Positions 6,303-14,004 of a stretch of 20,336 bases of DNA are shown piece by piece. A program made the position numbers and the translations under genes. Under the pieces are notes generated by a model, which worked only from the letters and a program-made list of their open reading frames with translations, was not told where the DNA came from and ran no database searches. Every line of letters starts with the position of its first letter. Within the stretch, counting starts at the first letter, position 1. Source of the DNA: a virus; IMG/VR virus record IMGVR_UViG_3300027728_000121, positions 1 through 20,336 of that record; one strand, written 5' to 3'.

Positions 6303-6860
6303 ATGATAAATGTATTTTTTACAAGTCAAGCGTGGCTTAAAGCCTATTTACCAATATCACAAAATGTTCAATTCCAAGATTTGGTGCCCCATCTTCAAAC
6401 AGTTCATCAAATTAACTTAAATGAATTTTTGGGAACTAATTTTTTCAATTATTTGTTGGATACATTTAGTGCTCAAACATTAAATGCTAATGAAACTATA
6501 TTAGTTGAAGATTATATAAAACCCTACACAGCGTGGCAAATGTTATTTTATGCGTTTCCATATATGAGTTACCAATTATTCAATAAGGGGGTGCTTCAAT
6601 TAACATCAGAAAATGGGAATGCGACTGATTTGGATGTGATAAAATATATGCAGAAATTGACTAACGACCGAGCACAATGGTTCAGTCAAAGATTAATCAA
6701 TTATTTATGTGATAATTCATCTTTATTCCCACAATATCAAACTAATAATGGGGATGATATAAAACCCTTCAAAGGAAATACAACTTATGAGGCGGACTTA
6801 TATTTAGGTTTTGATTATCACGACCGTCAAAATAGATTATTAAGATATATTAGAGAATAA
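6303..6860 (+). CDS. Head-tail connector-like protein of Bacteroidota phages
   Basis: A 185-residue, mostly helical protein. It starts with VFFTSQAWLKAYLPISQNV and a HLQTVHQINLNEFLGTNFF segment, then LVEDYIKPYTAWQML, YQLFNKGVLQLTSENG, a QWFSQRLINYLCDN helix and a tail with DDIKPFKGN and LYLGFD. I recognise this order from a family widespread in Bacteroidota phages next to portal genes (I believe the Pfam DUF6712 group), whose helical outline resembles gp6/gp15-type head-completion adaptors. Function as a connector between portal and tail is inferred from size, helix content and position. Its last 11 bases overlap the end of the convergent minus-strand nuclease gene. Confidence 0.65.
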   Translation: MINVFFTSQAWLKAYLPISQNVQFQDLVPHLQTVHQINLNEFLGTNFFNYLLDTFSAQTLNANETILVEDYIKPYTAWQMLFYAFPYMSYQLFNKGVLQLTSENGNATDLDVIKYMQKLTNDRAQWFSQRLINYLCDNSSLFPQYQTNNGDDIKPFKGNTTYEADLYLGFDYHDRQNRLLRYIRE

Positions 6861-7350
6861 CTTTGCGTCTCACAAAATTATTTTTAGTTAATATTTCTTT
6901 TGGTATTATATAAACTGACTCATCTTGTCTATTTGCCCATACATCACAACTATTAGTTGGGGTATTTCGTTCTTGTCGTTCTAATTGTCTAAAATCAATT
7001 CTATTTAGAATTATATATTGGAACACATCATCATCAAAATAGAATAAAATACACGCAAGATAGCCATCATATTTACCACCCCTTGAAGTAATGTTTAATA
7101 GTTTTTCAACTTTTTGAGTTTCAATCATCATTTCACCATTATATTTATTATCAAAGGTGTCAGAACTAAAACGCCTATTTTTAATTTCAATTATGCTTTT
7201 ACCCTTCGGAAAAACTAAATCGTATGGTGAGAATTTATTATGGGGTATGATTATTTCTTCTTCACTAAATAATTTTTCAGTAATTGTCTTTTTTTCAATA
7301 CTTTTGAATTTTGATAAATTTTTGGCAAATTTTTCGTTAATATTTTTCAT
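6850..7350 (-). CDS. PD-(D/E)XK nuclease-like protein, opposite strand to structural genes
   Basis: A 166-residue protein. The ATG at 7350 is chosen over an in-frame TTG at 7371, which lies inside the promoter-like palindrome. The centre carries the restriction-nuclease signature: SPYDLVF with Asp44, a short loop, then SIIEIKNR with Glu55-x-Lys57. This is followed by a helix (MMIETQKVEKLLN) with Gln79-Lys80 and a YLACILFYF strand, fitting the alpha-beta-beta-beta-alpha-beta core. A separate specificity domain is not seen. It is the only minus-strand gene among the structural genes, convergent with the connector gene and divergent from the sigma-like gene. Possible roles: free-standing homing-type nuclease or host/competitor DNA cleavage. 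Both are inferences; the catalytic triad is what is seen. Confidence 0.65.
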   Translation of the reverse strand: MKNINEKFAKNLSKFKSIEKKTITEKLFSEEEIIIPHNKFSPYDLVFPKGKSIIEIKNRRFSSDTFDNKYNGEMMIETQKVEKLLNITSRGGKYDGYLACILFYFDDDVFQYIILNRIDFRQLERQERNTPTNSCDVWANRQDESVYIIPKEILTKNNFVRRKVIL

Positions 7351-7371
7351 CTTATGTTTTTTTGTTATCAA

Positions 7372-7381
7372 TAAATATTTA
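7372..7381. promoter_or_regulatory. Palindromic promoter-like element between divergent genes
   Basis: TAAATATTTA is a perfect palindrome, so both strands read AATATTTA. It lies 21 bases from the nuclease ATG (minus strand) and 40 bases from the GTG of the sigma-like gene (plus strand), and may serve both. Confidence 0.4.
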
Positions 7382-7421
7382 CATATTCGTTTTTTTTACA
7401 TAAACAAAAAAAAAATATAAA

Positions 7422-7985
7422 GTGAAGGAAATTTTAGACGATTATTTCAAAAATAATTATAAATTTTTATTGGAGGTTGTGGGCAACATCAATAACAACG
7501 GAGTAATACCCTATGAACTATATAGGGATTTAGTCGTTGAATTATATTTACACTGTATAAAAAAAATTGATGTTCTTGAAAAAGCCTATAATGATAAAGG
7601 GGAAAATGGCATTAAAGGTTATTGTATTAGATGGATAAAAAATCAATCTTACTGGTGGTCAGATTTCAAAAAATTGAATAATTTACATATTGACCGTCAG
7701 ATAGAATATAACCCCGAAAAAGACAACCGCATAGATGTTATTAGTGAAGAAGTTGAAGGATATTATAAGGATTTGGAAAATATCCATACCCCCGAACAAA
7801 TAGACAAAATCAAAAAAACAAAAGCGATTTATGAAACACTTGAACTATATGAAAAAAACTTATATGATATGTTGGTAACTCAAAAAATGACTATGGAACA
7901 AATATCAATTAAAGTGGGGATTTCAAAGGGTTCAGTTCATAATTTGGTAAAAAACCTAAAAGATAAAATAAAACGAAAAATGTAA
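7422..7985 (+). CDS. RNA polymerase sigma factor-like protein
   Basis: A 187-residue protein starting at a GTG after an A-rich leader; no better ATG lies nearby. The C-terminus (about 140-185) is a sigma region 4-like helix-turn-helix: LYEKNLYDMLVTQKMTMEQISIKVG, then ISKGSVHNLVKNLKDKIKRK. The N-terminus (about 1-85) has the helical outline of region 2: a DYFKNNYKFLLEVVG start, ELYRDLVVELYLHCIKKID, and GYCIRWIKNQSYWWSDFKK, comparable to the aromatic promoter-melting segment. Size fits the ECF-like sigma proteins of phages. If functional, it would direct host RNA polymerase to phage promoters; the nATATTTA elements in this window are obvious candidates (inference). It begins a run of closely packed genes leading to terminase. 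Confidence 0.65.
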   Translation: MKEILDDYFKNNYKFLLEVVGNINNNGVIPYELYRDLVVELYLHCIKKIDVLEKAYNDKGENGIKGYCIRWIKNQSYWWSDFKKLNNLHIDRQIEYNPEKDNRIDVISEEVEGYYKDLENIHTPEQIDKIKKTKAIYETLELYEKNLYDMLVTQKMTMEQISIKVGISKGSVHNLVKNLKDKIKRKM

Positions 7986-7986
7986 T

Positions 7987-8265
7987 ATGTTTCTACAAAT
8001 TCTAACAATCATAGCCATATCTTATTTATTTATTCACGCCGAACCAAGTATATTATTAAAACGATTTTTAGGGTTCAAAGAAGAAAAATACGATGAATAT
8101 TCAAAAAATAAAAAATTTATCCATAGATTAATACATTGTTGGATGTGTTCAACCTTTTGGATTGGAATTATATATACTTTATTATCTGGTTGTTGTTTTG
8201 AAGGGGTATTTATAATATCAGTAATATCATCATTTATTGCTGGTATAATAGACAATAAATTATAA
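7987..8265 (+). CDS. Small membrane protein with HCWMC motif
   Basis: A 92-residue protein starting one base after the upstream stop. Residues about 2-18 are a hydrophobic helix, followed by a charged loop (FKEEKYDEYSKNKK), then IHRLIHCWMCSTFWIGIIYTLL, a membrane helix that begins with a C-x-x-C pair. A third hydrophobic stretch (VFIISVISSFIAGII) precedes the C-terminus. Small phage proteins with 'CxxC-xFWIG' at the start of a membrane helix are common and remain uncharacterised. There is no holin-specific signature, and its place beside a sigma-like gene is not that of a lysis cassette. An inner-membrane location is predicted; function unknown. Confidence 0.55.
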   Translation: MFLQILTIIAISYLFIHAEPSILLKRFLGFKEEKYDEYSKNKKFIHRLIHCWMCSTFWIGIIYTLLSGCCFEGVFIISVISSFIAGIIDNKL

Positions 8266-8271
8266 TATTTA
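8264..8271 (+). promoter_or_regulatory. Promoter-like element before 8279
   Basis: AATATTTA overlapping the upstream stop, only seven bases before the ATG. No TTG is placed suitably upstream, so this is one of the weaker copies. Confidence 0.25.
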
Positions 8272-8278
8272 TATTAAT

Positions 8279-8485
8279 ATGGAAAAATTAGAAGAATTAG
8301 GAAAATTATTATCCGAACTTGAAGGTAAAGAAAAAATAATGGACACACAAACTAAGTTATTATTCAATTTACATAATTTTTTTTTCCCAAACCAACAAGA
8401 ATGGGGTGTTCATTGCGCAGGTTGCCGAGGTAGGGTTTACAAAAAAATGAAACAATATTATGATGACCAAATTAAAGAAGAATGA
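8279..8485 (+). CDS. Small cysteine-containing phage protein
   Basis: A 68-residue protein: an acidic helical N-terminus (MEKLEELGKLLSELEGKEK), then LLFNLHNFFFPNQQEWG, HCAGCRGRVYKKMKQYY and an acidic tail. The 'LFNLHN...EWG..C.GCR.RVY' block is familiar from short hypothetical proteins of Bacteroidota phages located near terminase genes. The C-x-x-C with a nearby histidine may bind metal, but a single pair is not enough for a classical finger unless it dimerises. The last 26 bases overlap the start of the next gene. Function unknown. Confidence 0.55.
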   Translation: MEKLEELGKLLSELEGKEKIMDTQTKLLFNLHNFFFPNQQEWGVHCAGCRGRVYKKMKQYYDDQIKEE

Positions 8486-8921
8486 GCAAAAACTTAATGA
8501 TATTGACAAATGGTCTGAACGATTATTTAATTATATGAAAGAAGCCTTTGAAGATGAATTTATTTTACATCGGGAGGATATGGATTATAAAACCAAATTA
8601 TGGGTCAATAAAGAACTTGAAAAAACTTATGCTCATATCTACCCCATTTTGAAAAATAAATTCGTTAGTGATGAGATATTAGAAGATTTAGCCTATAAAT
8701 TAATGAATGATATTATCTTTTTAAGAGTTGTAATAAAAGATGATTGGGATAATTTATATGATGAAATACCCGCTCACTATATAACAATACTTGGATATAT
8801 TTTAATCAGAGCAATTCAATTAGAAAAATTTGAAATATGTTCTAATATAAAAAAATTTTATGATTTATATATTAATCAATTAACAATTAATGATATTATT
8901 AAAAATGAAAAAGGAGAATAA
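8460..8921 (+). CDS. Unknown helical phage protein
   Basis: A 153-residue protein I do not recognise. Composition is almost entirely helical and charged: an N-terminal KLKKNEQKLNDIDKWSERLF segment, a DYKTKLWVNKELEKTYAHIY helix, and a C-terminal half with LILIRAIQLEKFEICSNI-type amphipathic helices (the actual text has YILIRAIQLEKFEI). No catalytic or metal-binding motif is apparent. Tandem ATGs at 8460 and 8463 are both possible starts; either makes the gene overlap its neighbour by 23-26 bases. It also overlaps the small terminase gene at its 3' end, so it belongs to the tightly coupled sigma-to-terminase run. Its place suggests a packaging or regulatory accessory role, but nothing in the sequence proves this. 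Confidence 0.5.
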   Translation: MMTKLKKNEQKLNDIDKWSERLFNYMKEAFEDEFILHREDMDYKTKLWVNKELEKTYAHIYPILKNKFVSDEILEDLAYKLMNDIIFLRVVIKDDWDNLYDEIPAHYITILGYILIRAIQLEKFEICSNIKKFYDLYINQLTINDIIKNEKGE

Positions 8922-9288
8922 AACAACTACGGACAAAAAGAAAAGATTTTTAGAAGAATTTGCCAGAGCAAGGGGTATTATTTCCGTTGCTTCAAATAAT
9001 GTCGGTATATCAAGACAACAAGTGTGGAATTGGACTCAATCAGACCCAGACTTCAAAATATTATATGATAATGTATTGGAAGACCAAATTGACTTTGTTG
9101 AAAATAAATTGATTGAAAAAATTGAAGATGGGTCTGATACAGCGATTATATTTTATCTAAAATGTAAAGGTAAAAAGAGGGGTTATGTTGAAAAACAAGA
9201 ATTTGATATTAACAATATGACAAAAAATGTCAAAGTTAGTTTTGGGGAACTTAATGATGAAGATACCTTGAATTTATTAAATGGATAA
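8905..9288 (+). CDS. Terminase small subunit
   Basis: A 127-residue protein from the ATG at 8905; an in-frame ATG at 8890 would add five residues, and both overlap the upstream gene. The N-terminal half is a helix-turn-helix: KKRFLEEFARARGIISVASNN, then VGISRQQVWNWTQSDPDF. The second half has the family's ENKLIEKIEDGSDTAIIFYL stretch followed by KCKGKKRGYVEKQE, a combination typical of phage small terminases of the Terminase_2 type. The protein recognises phage DNA ends or pac sites and loads the large subunit. It overlaps the large-subunit gene by eight bases, the usual translational coupling. Confidence 0.85.
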   Translation: MKKENKTTTDKKKRFLEEFARARGIISVASNNVGISRQQVWNWTQSDPDFKILYDNVLEDQIDFVENKLIEKIEDGSDTAIIFYLKCKGKKRGYVEKQEFDINNMTKNVKVSFGELNDEDTLNLLNG

Positions 9289-10516
9289 AAAGGTAAATAT
9301 AGAACTTTATACCCCATATAAAAAACAAAGGGAAATACACCAAAAGATTAATGATAAAAATATTTTTGGTGTTGTAGTTGTTTGTGGTCGTCAAGTTGGA
9401 AAAACTTTATTAGATATTAACCAATCTTTAATGTGGGCATTATCAAAAAAGAATGTTCAGATAATGATGGTTCTACCAACCGACAGTCAAGCAAATAAGG
9501 TCTATAAACAAACTATTGAAGGTATAATATCGGCAGATGTTGTCAAATCACATAAAGGTCAATCTGGCTCAGCAGAAATACTATTTGAAAATAATTCAAA
9601 GATATTATTTAGGTCTGCTTTACAAGAAGATAGTTTGAGGGGTTATTCAAATGATTATCTGATTATAGATGAGGCAGCCTTTATAAATGAAAATACCATA
9701 CATTCAATATTAATACCCACATTAACAGTAAAAGGTAAAAAAATATTAATAACTTCAACACCAAAAGGTAAAAATTGGTTATTCAAATATTTTACCAAAC
9801 AAAATATAGATAAAGGTTGGGCTTCATTCAAATTTACAAGTTATGATAGTCCATATGTTAATAAAAAGTTTTTGGATGAACAAAAAAATTCACTACCCCA
9901 AGAAATTTTTGAACAAGAATATATGGCAGAGTTTGTTGATAAAGCGTCAATATTCAAAAATTTAGATGAAATAATGACATTTAATGAACTACCTAATAAT
10001 AAAGGTGATGTTTTTATAGGTGTGGATTTGGGTATGAATAATGATTACACAGTAGCAACTGTAATTAATTACAATTATCAAGTTGTTGATATTTTGAGAT
10101 TTACAAATGTGACTTCAAACGAACTTAAAAATAAACTTCAAGTATTTTTTGGTATTCATAAACCAAAAAATATAGTGATTGAAAATAATGGATTGGGGAT
10201 TCCTATTGTGTCTGATTTACTTGAAACAAGTTGGGGTCAATTTATAACCCCATTTACAACAACATCAAAGTCAAAACACGAAATAATACAAAATATGGTT
10301 AGGTTGTTTAATAATAAAGAAATTAAATTACCCGATGATAAAAATTTAAGAGTTGAATTGGAGAACTTCATATTTGTTATGAGTGATAGTGGAAATATTA
10401 AATATCAAGCGTCAAGTGGTATTCACGATGATATGGTTATGTCGTTAGCATTTAGTTTAGAAGCCTTAAATAGGGGGAATAAAAAAGAATTTGATTATTT
10501 TTTTTCAACCTTGTAA
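9281..10516 (+). CDS. Terminase large subunit (packaging ATPase/nuclease)
   Basis: A 411-residue motor protein that pumps DNA through the portal and cuts the concatemer. The ATPase domain has Walker A CGRQVGKT at 35-42, Walker B YLIIDEAAF at 126-134 and the coupling motif ITSTPKG at 157-163. The nuclease domain has the RNase H-type acidic residues Asp249 (FIGVDLGMNNDYT), Glu301 (NIVIENNG) and Asp383/384 (HDDMVMSLA). All expected residues are present and the length is standard for a full-length protein. The second ATPase motif uses GRQVGKT rather than GRxxGKS. It ends the packed operon; the next unit starts after 26 bases with its own promoter-like element. Confidence 0.95.
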   Translation: MDKKVNIELYTPYKKQREIHQKINDKNIFGVVVVCGRQVGKTLLDINQSLMWALSKKNVQIMMVLPTDSQANKVYKQTIEGIISADVVKSHKGQSGSAEILFENNSKILFRSALQEDSLRGYSNDYLIIDEAAFINENTIHSILIPTLTVKGKKILITSTPKGKNWLFKYFTKQNIDKGWASFKFTSYDSPYVNKKFLDEQKNSLPQEIFEQEYMAEFVDKASIFKNLDEIMTFNELPNNKGDVFIGVDLGMNNDYTVATVINYNYQVVDILRFTNVTSNELKNKLQVFFGIHKPKNIVIENNGLGIPIVSDLLETSWGQFITPFTTTSKSKHEIIQNMVRLFNNKEIKLPDDKNLRVELENFIFVMSDSGNIKYQASSGIHDDMVMSLAFSLEALNRGNKKEFDYFFSTL

Positions 10517-10519
10517 ATA

Positions 10520-10527
10520 GATATTTA
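10520..10527 (+). promoter_or_regulatory. Promoter-like element before tail module
   Basis: GATATTTA ends 15 bases before the ATG at 10543. No well-placed TTTG is visible upstream. Confidence 0.35.
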
Positions 10528-10542
10528 TAAAAAAATAGAAAA

Positions 10543-13500
10543 ATGAACAAAACGGAATTAATAGTTTTCAAATATAAGCAAACCGCTGAATTAGAATTTC
10601 AAGATACATATTTAGCCTCTTCTTCATTTGGTCTTAAATTAGGTTTAGAATTTAGTTCTAATACAACAAATGAATTAAGTTTAGGTCAAAAAATTACAAT
10701 AGATAAAACAAATAAATCTATTAATCCTTGGGCTGATGGTGAAACTGAAATTATAGGTATTGAACCTTCAACACTTTATATAGGTGGAATTACAATATTC
10801 ACAAATGTAGATTTACAATTACCTATTAGTTTTACAAGCGGTGAAAATGGTAAAGTAATTTTTGCTTCTGAAAATAGACAATATGAAATATATGAGAGTT
10901 TAGATTTATTTGATAATGAACAATTCCCATTAACATTTTCAATTGCTGATATAACATCACCCGAAAAAAGAAATTCATCATTTTCAAAAACAATTACAAT
11001 CCCCGGCACAAAAAATAATAATGTTTTTTTTAAGAACATTTTTGAGATTGGGGCTGATTTAGAATACGACCCAAGAAAAAAAGCACAATTCGTAATTTAC
11101 TCAGAAGGTTTAGAACAATTAAGTGGTTATTTACAACTTACTAAAATTGTAAGAGACGATTTTAATAATATTAAATACGAAATTAACCTATACGGACAAT
11201 TGGCAAATATCTTCTATAATTTGGGTGAAGATAAGATGTGTGGCTTAAATTTCTTTGAATATACCCACACTTATAATTTTGGTAGTATATTAAATAGTTG
11301 GAATACTAATATTCAAAAAAATGGTTCAAATTATATTAATTGGACTACGGGTAATACCCAAACTTTTATTGATACCCAATTTAATAATGGTAAAGTTAAT
11401 TTAATCTATGGTTCTGCTCATAATTATTCAATAGGTGAAACTATATGGGTTGAAAAGGCTGACCCAACTATAAATCACATCTATAATGGTATTTCAACGA
11501 TTATAGATGTTCCAAATTCAACAACCATAACAATAAACAAAGGTTGGGGTGAAAATTCATTAAATGAGAGCGGAACAACATATGTGAAATGTCAAACTGG
11601 TGAAGGTTATGTTTATCCTATTATTGATTATGGTAAAAAAACTTTATTCGGTAATAGTATATTAAGAAATGGTTATGGAGTTCAAGATTTTTACCCATCA
11701 ATATATTTAAAAACGATTATTGATAAAATATTTGAAAATGCGCAATTTACATATCAAAGTGATTTTTTTGATAGTTGTTATTTCAAAAGATTAATCGTTC
11801 CATATACCGGTGAATATTTCCCAAAATCAACTCAGCAAATACAAAGACAAGAATTTAGAGCGGGTTTAACTGGCGCAACATTCGTTTACGCAAAACCAGT
11901 AGGAACAACCCAATTTAATGAGATATTCACATCGTTTAATGCGGACACTAGTGGTTCAACATTCCCCGATTTATTTGATAATTTTAATAACTATAATCCA
12001 GCCTTAAATTCTCGTAGGTTTATATCCCAATATACTACCGAAATGAAATTTCAAGCCGATTTTCAATTTAGGATACAATTATTACCTATCGCAGGAACAC
12101 CAAGTGCGGGATTTTGGCAATATTCAAATTTAGCCGGTGATGAATGGGGGCAAATAGAAGTTGAATTTCAGATAATTAAAAAACGAAATGGTGTTGAAAC
12201 AATTGTAGCGTCAAATGTTGAAATATATGATACAATCAATATTCAAATTCCTACGCAAACAACTAGCGCACAAGGTTATGTTTCACCTTATTTAAGTATA
12301 TCAGTTCAAACTGAGGGTGTCCAAATAGATATTAGTGATGAAGTATTCCCAAGAATATTGATTAGAAATTCAAATAATTTAGCAGGTTCAAATTTATTAG
12401 AAAATGCTTTTTATAAAAATGGAGCGATAATTAGAATATTATTTGAAGATAGTGTTTCAAGTAGATTTTATAATGCCGTTTCTAATAATAGAATTTTTGA
12501 GGGTAACCAAATTGACTTAAATGAATTTTTTGATTGTGGTGTAAAACAATCTGACTTCTTATTATCAATAATTAAATTATTTAACTTATATATTGATGAT
12601 GTTAAGGGTCAAACTAATGTAGTTAGGGTTGAACCAAGAAATGATTATTATAGTCAAGGTAGTGTAATTGATTGGAGTAAAAAATTAGATATTTCACAAT
12701 CAATTAATATCACCCCATTAAGTGATGTTGTTAGTAAAGATTTTGAATTAAGTTATAAAAACGATACTGACTATTGGAATGATAATTATTCAAAGAAATA
12801 TAATGAAATTTATGGTAATTACGAATTTACAACGGATAATGATTTTGTAAAAGGTAATACCAAAATAGAAGTTTTATTTTCACCTACCCCACAAATTGAA
12901 GATAGCACCAAAAAAATATCATTCCCCCAAATTACAAAAGAAGTTAATTCAGAAAATGGGGTAACTTATATTAAACCAAAAACTAATTTAAGAGTTTTAT
13001 ATTATGGTGGCTTAAAAAGTTATAGAGGTTATGATTTTACAAATATTAATAAAAATAGATTATGGTATGGTTCGTCCTTAAACTCCGGTACGGTATTCAC
13101 CGATTTAGAGTATTACCCTTACTGTGGGATGGAAGATGATGGTTATATATCATATACATCATTAGTGTTCGGTATTCCCCTTATAAGTTATTATCAGAGA
13201 CAATCATATACTAATGGAACATTATTTAATAGATATTATAGGTCTTATTATTTTGAGATATTAGACAAAAATTCTAAATCAGTTGAAGCGAATTTTTATT
13301 TGACTCAAAGAGATATTTTTGAATTAGATTTTAGAAACACTATCAATATTGATGGACAATATTATCGTTTAAACAAGATTAGCGATTATAACCCTATGTC
13401 AAATAACACTACATCGGTTAGTTTAATTAAATTACTTGATGTATTGATTTTCCAACAACAAGTCAAAGATATTAATAATGGTAATGATAACATTTTTGAT

Positions 13501-13962
13501 GATGTCGTTGAAGATAAAAACCCAGTTAATCAATTTAATAGACCATTAACTAATAATGATATTAACATTATTGGACAACAGAATAATATATCAAGTTTGA
13601 ATCAAAATATATTCGTCCAAGGAGATGGTAATACTATTTTACAAGGAACTTATAATTCAAGTATTATAGGGGGTCGTAATAATTTAATTTATGGAAATGT
13701 TGAGAATGTTTCTATTATTGGGACAAATAACGCAACTATTACAGATAGTAATGTAACGATTATTAACGGTGTTAAATACCAAAATGGTATTATGCTACCT
13801 GCGATGAATATTAACGACGCAGGATTAGACCAAGTGTTTAGTTTATCATCTTCAATAACAGCAAATATATGGGACGCATCGGTTGATACTGTGATAAACA
13901 TAGGCTCCCCATTAACTAATAATATGATTGATGGTTCATTAGATATTTCATATCAGATTTGA
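10543..13962 (+). CDS. Large virion protein, probable tail/baseplate component with repeat-rich C-terminus
   Basis: A 1139-residue protein. The N-terminal part has a beta-rich segment, then LTFSIADITSPEKRNSSFSK and TITIPGTKNNNVFFKNIFEIG (about 125-170) and AQFVIYSEGLEQLSGYLQL. I know this order from large structural proteins in Bacteroidota phage tail modules. The middle (about 380-980) is a long mixture of beta domains. Residues about 1004-1075 are Asn/Gly/Ile-rich with repeating strands such as SIIGGRNNLIYGNV and SIIGTNNATITDS, suggesting a short beta-solenoid. A predicted C-terminal domain of about 60 residues follows, as in receptor-facing tail proteins. It begins the tail unit and is followed at 43 bases by the fibre-fusion gene. 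Baseplate/hub or tail-tip function is inferred; no enzymatic motif is seen. Confidence 0.65.
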   Translation: MNKTELIVFKYKQTAELEFQDTYLASSSFGLKLGLEFSSNTTNELSLGQKITIDKTNKSINPWADGETEIIGIEPSTLYIGGITIFTNVDLQLPISFTSGENGKVIFASENRQYEIYESLDLFDNEQFPLTFSIADITSPEKRNSSFSKTITIPGTKNNNVFFKNIFEIGADLEYDPRKKAQFVIYSEGLEQLSGYLQLTKIVRDDFNNIKYEINLYGQLANIFYNLGEDKMCGLNFFEYTHTYNFGSILNSWNTNIQKNGSNYINWTTGNTQTFIDTQFNNGKVNLIYGSAHNYSIGETIWVEKADPTINHIYNGISTIIDVPNSTTITINKGWGENSLNESGTTYVKCQTGEGYVYPIIDYGKKTLFGNSILRNGYGVQDFYPSIYLKTIIDKIFENAQFTYQSDFFDSCYFKRLIVPYTGEYFPKSTQQIQRQEFRAGLTGATFVYAKPVGTTQFNEIFTSFNADTSGSTFPDLFDNFNNYNPALNSRRFISQYTTEMKFQADFQFRIQLLPIAGTPSAGFWQYSNLAGDEWGQIEVEFQIIKKRNGVETIVASNVEIYDTINIQIPTQTTSAQGYVSPYLSISVQTEGVQIDISDEVFPRILIRNSNNLAGSNLLENAFYKNGAIIRILFEDSVSSRFYNAVSNNRIFEGNQIDLNEFFDCGVKQSDFLLSIIKLFNLYIDDVKGQTNVVRVEPRNDYYSQGSVIDWSKKLDISQSINITPLSDVVSKDFELSYKNDTDYWNDNYSKKYNEIYGNYEFTTDNDFVKGNTKIEVLFSPTPQIEDSTKKISFPQITKEVNSENGVTYIKPKTNLRVLYYGGLKSYRGYDFTNINKNRLWYGSSLNSGTVFTDLEYYPYCGMEDDGYISYTSLVFGIPLISYYQRQSYTNGTLFNRYYRSYYFEILDKNSKSVEANFYLTQRDIFELDFRNTINIDGQYYRLNKISDYNPMSNNTTSVSLIKLLDVLIFQQQVKDINNGNDNIFDDVVEDKNPVNQFNRPLTNNDINIIGQQNNISSLNQNIFVQGDGNTILQGTYNSSIIGGRNNLIYGNVENVSIIGTNNATITDSNVTIINGVKYQNGIMLPAMNINDAGLDQVFSLSSSITANIWDASVDTVINIGSPLTNNMIDGSLDISYQI

Positions 13963-13989
13963 CGCAATTGACTAAATAAAAAATATTTA
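13958..13989 (+). promoter_or_regulatory. Promoter-like site before tail-fibre gene
   Basis: TTTG at 13958-13961, overlapping the upstream stop codon, a 20-base spacer, then AATATTTA at 13982-13989. A second TTG lies 11 bases before the box. The ATG is 15 bases on. Confidence 0.45.
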
Positions 13990-14004
13990 TATAAAAACGA
14001 AAAA

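Noticed and set aside
7157-7420. Plus-strand open frame of 87 codons opposite the nuclease gene
   Set aside because: It lies antisense to a gene with clear D-ExK motifs, is mostly hydrophobic repeats from complementing AT-rich codons, and has no promoter or coupling of its own.
10521-10528. Reading the ATATTTAT elements as reversed T4-type late promoters (TATAAATA)
   Set aside because: The genes they precede run on the strand that reads TATTTA, so the T4-like orientation would point away from them; the Bacteroidota-type reading fits better.
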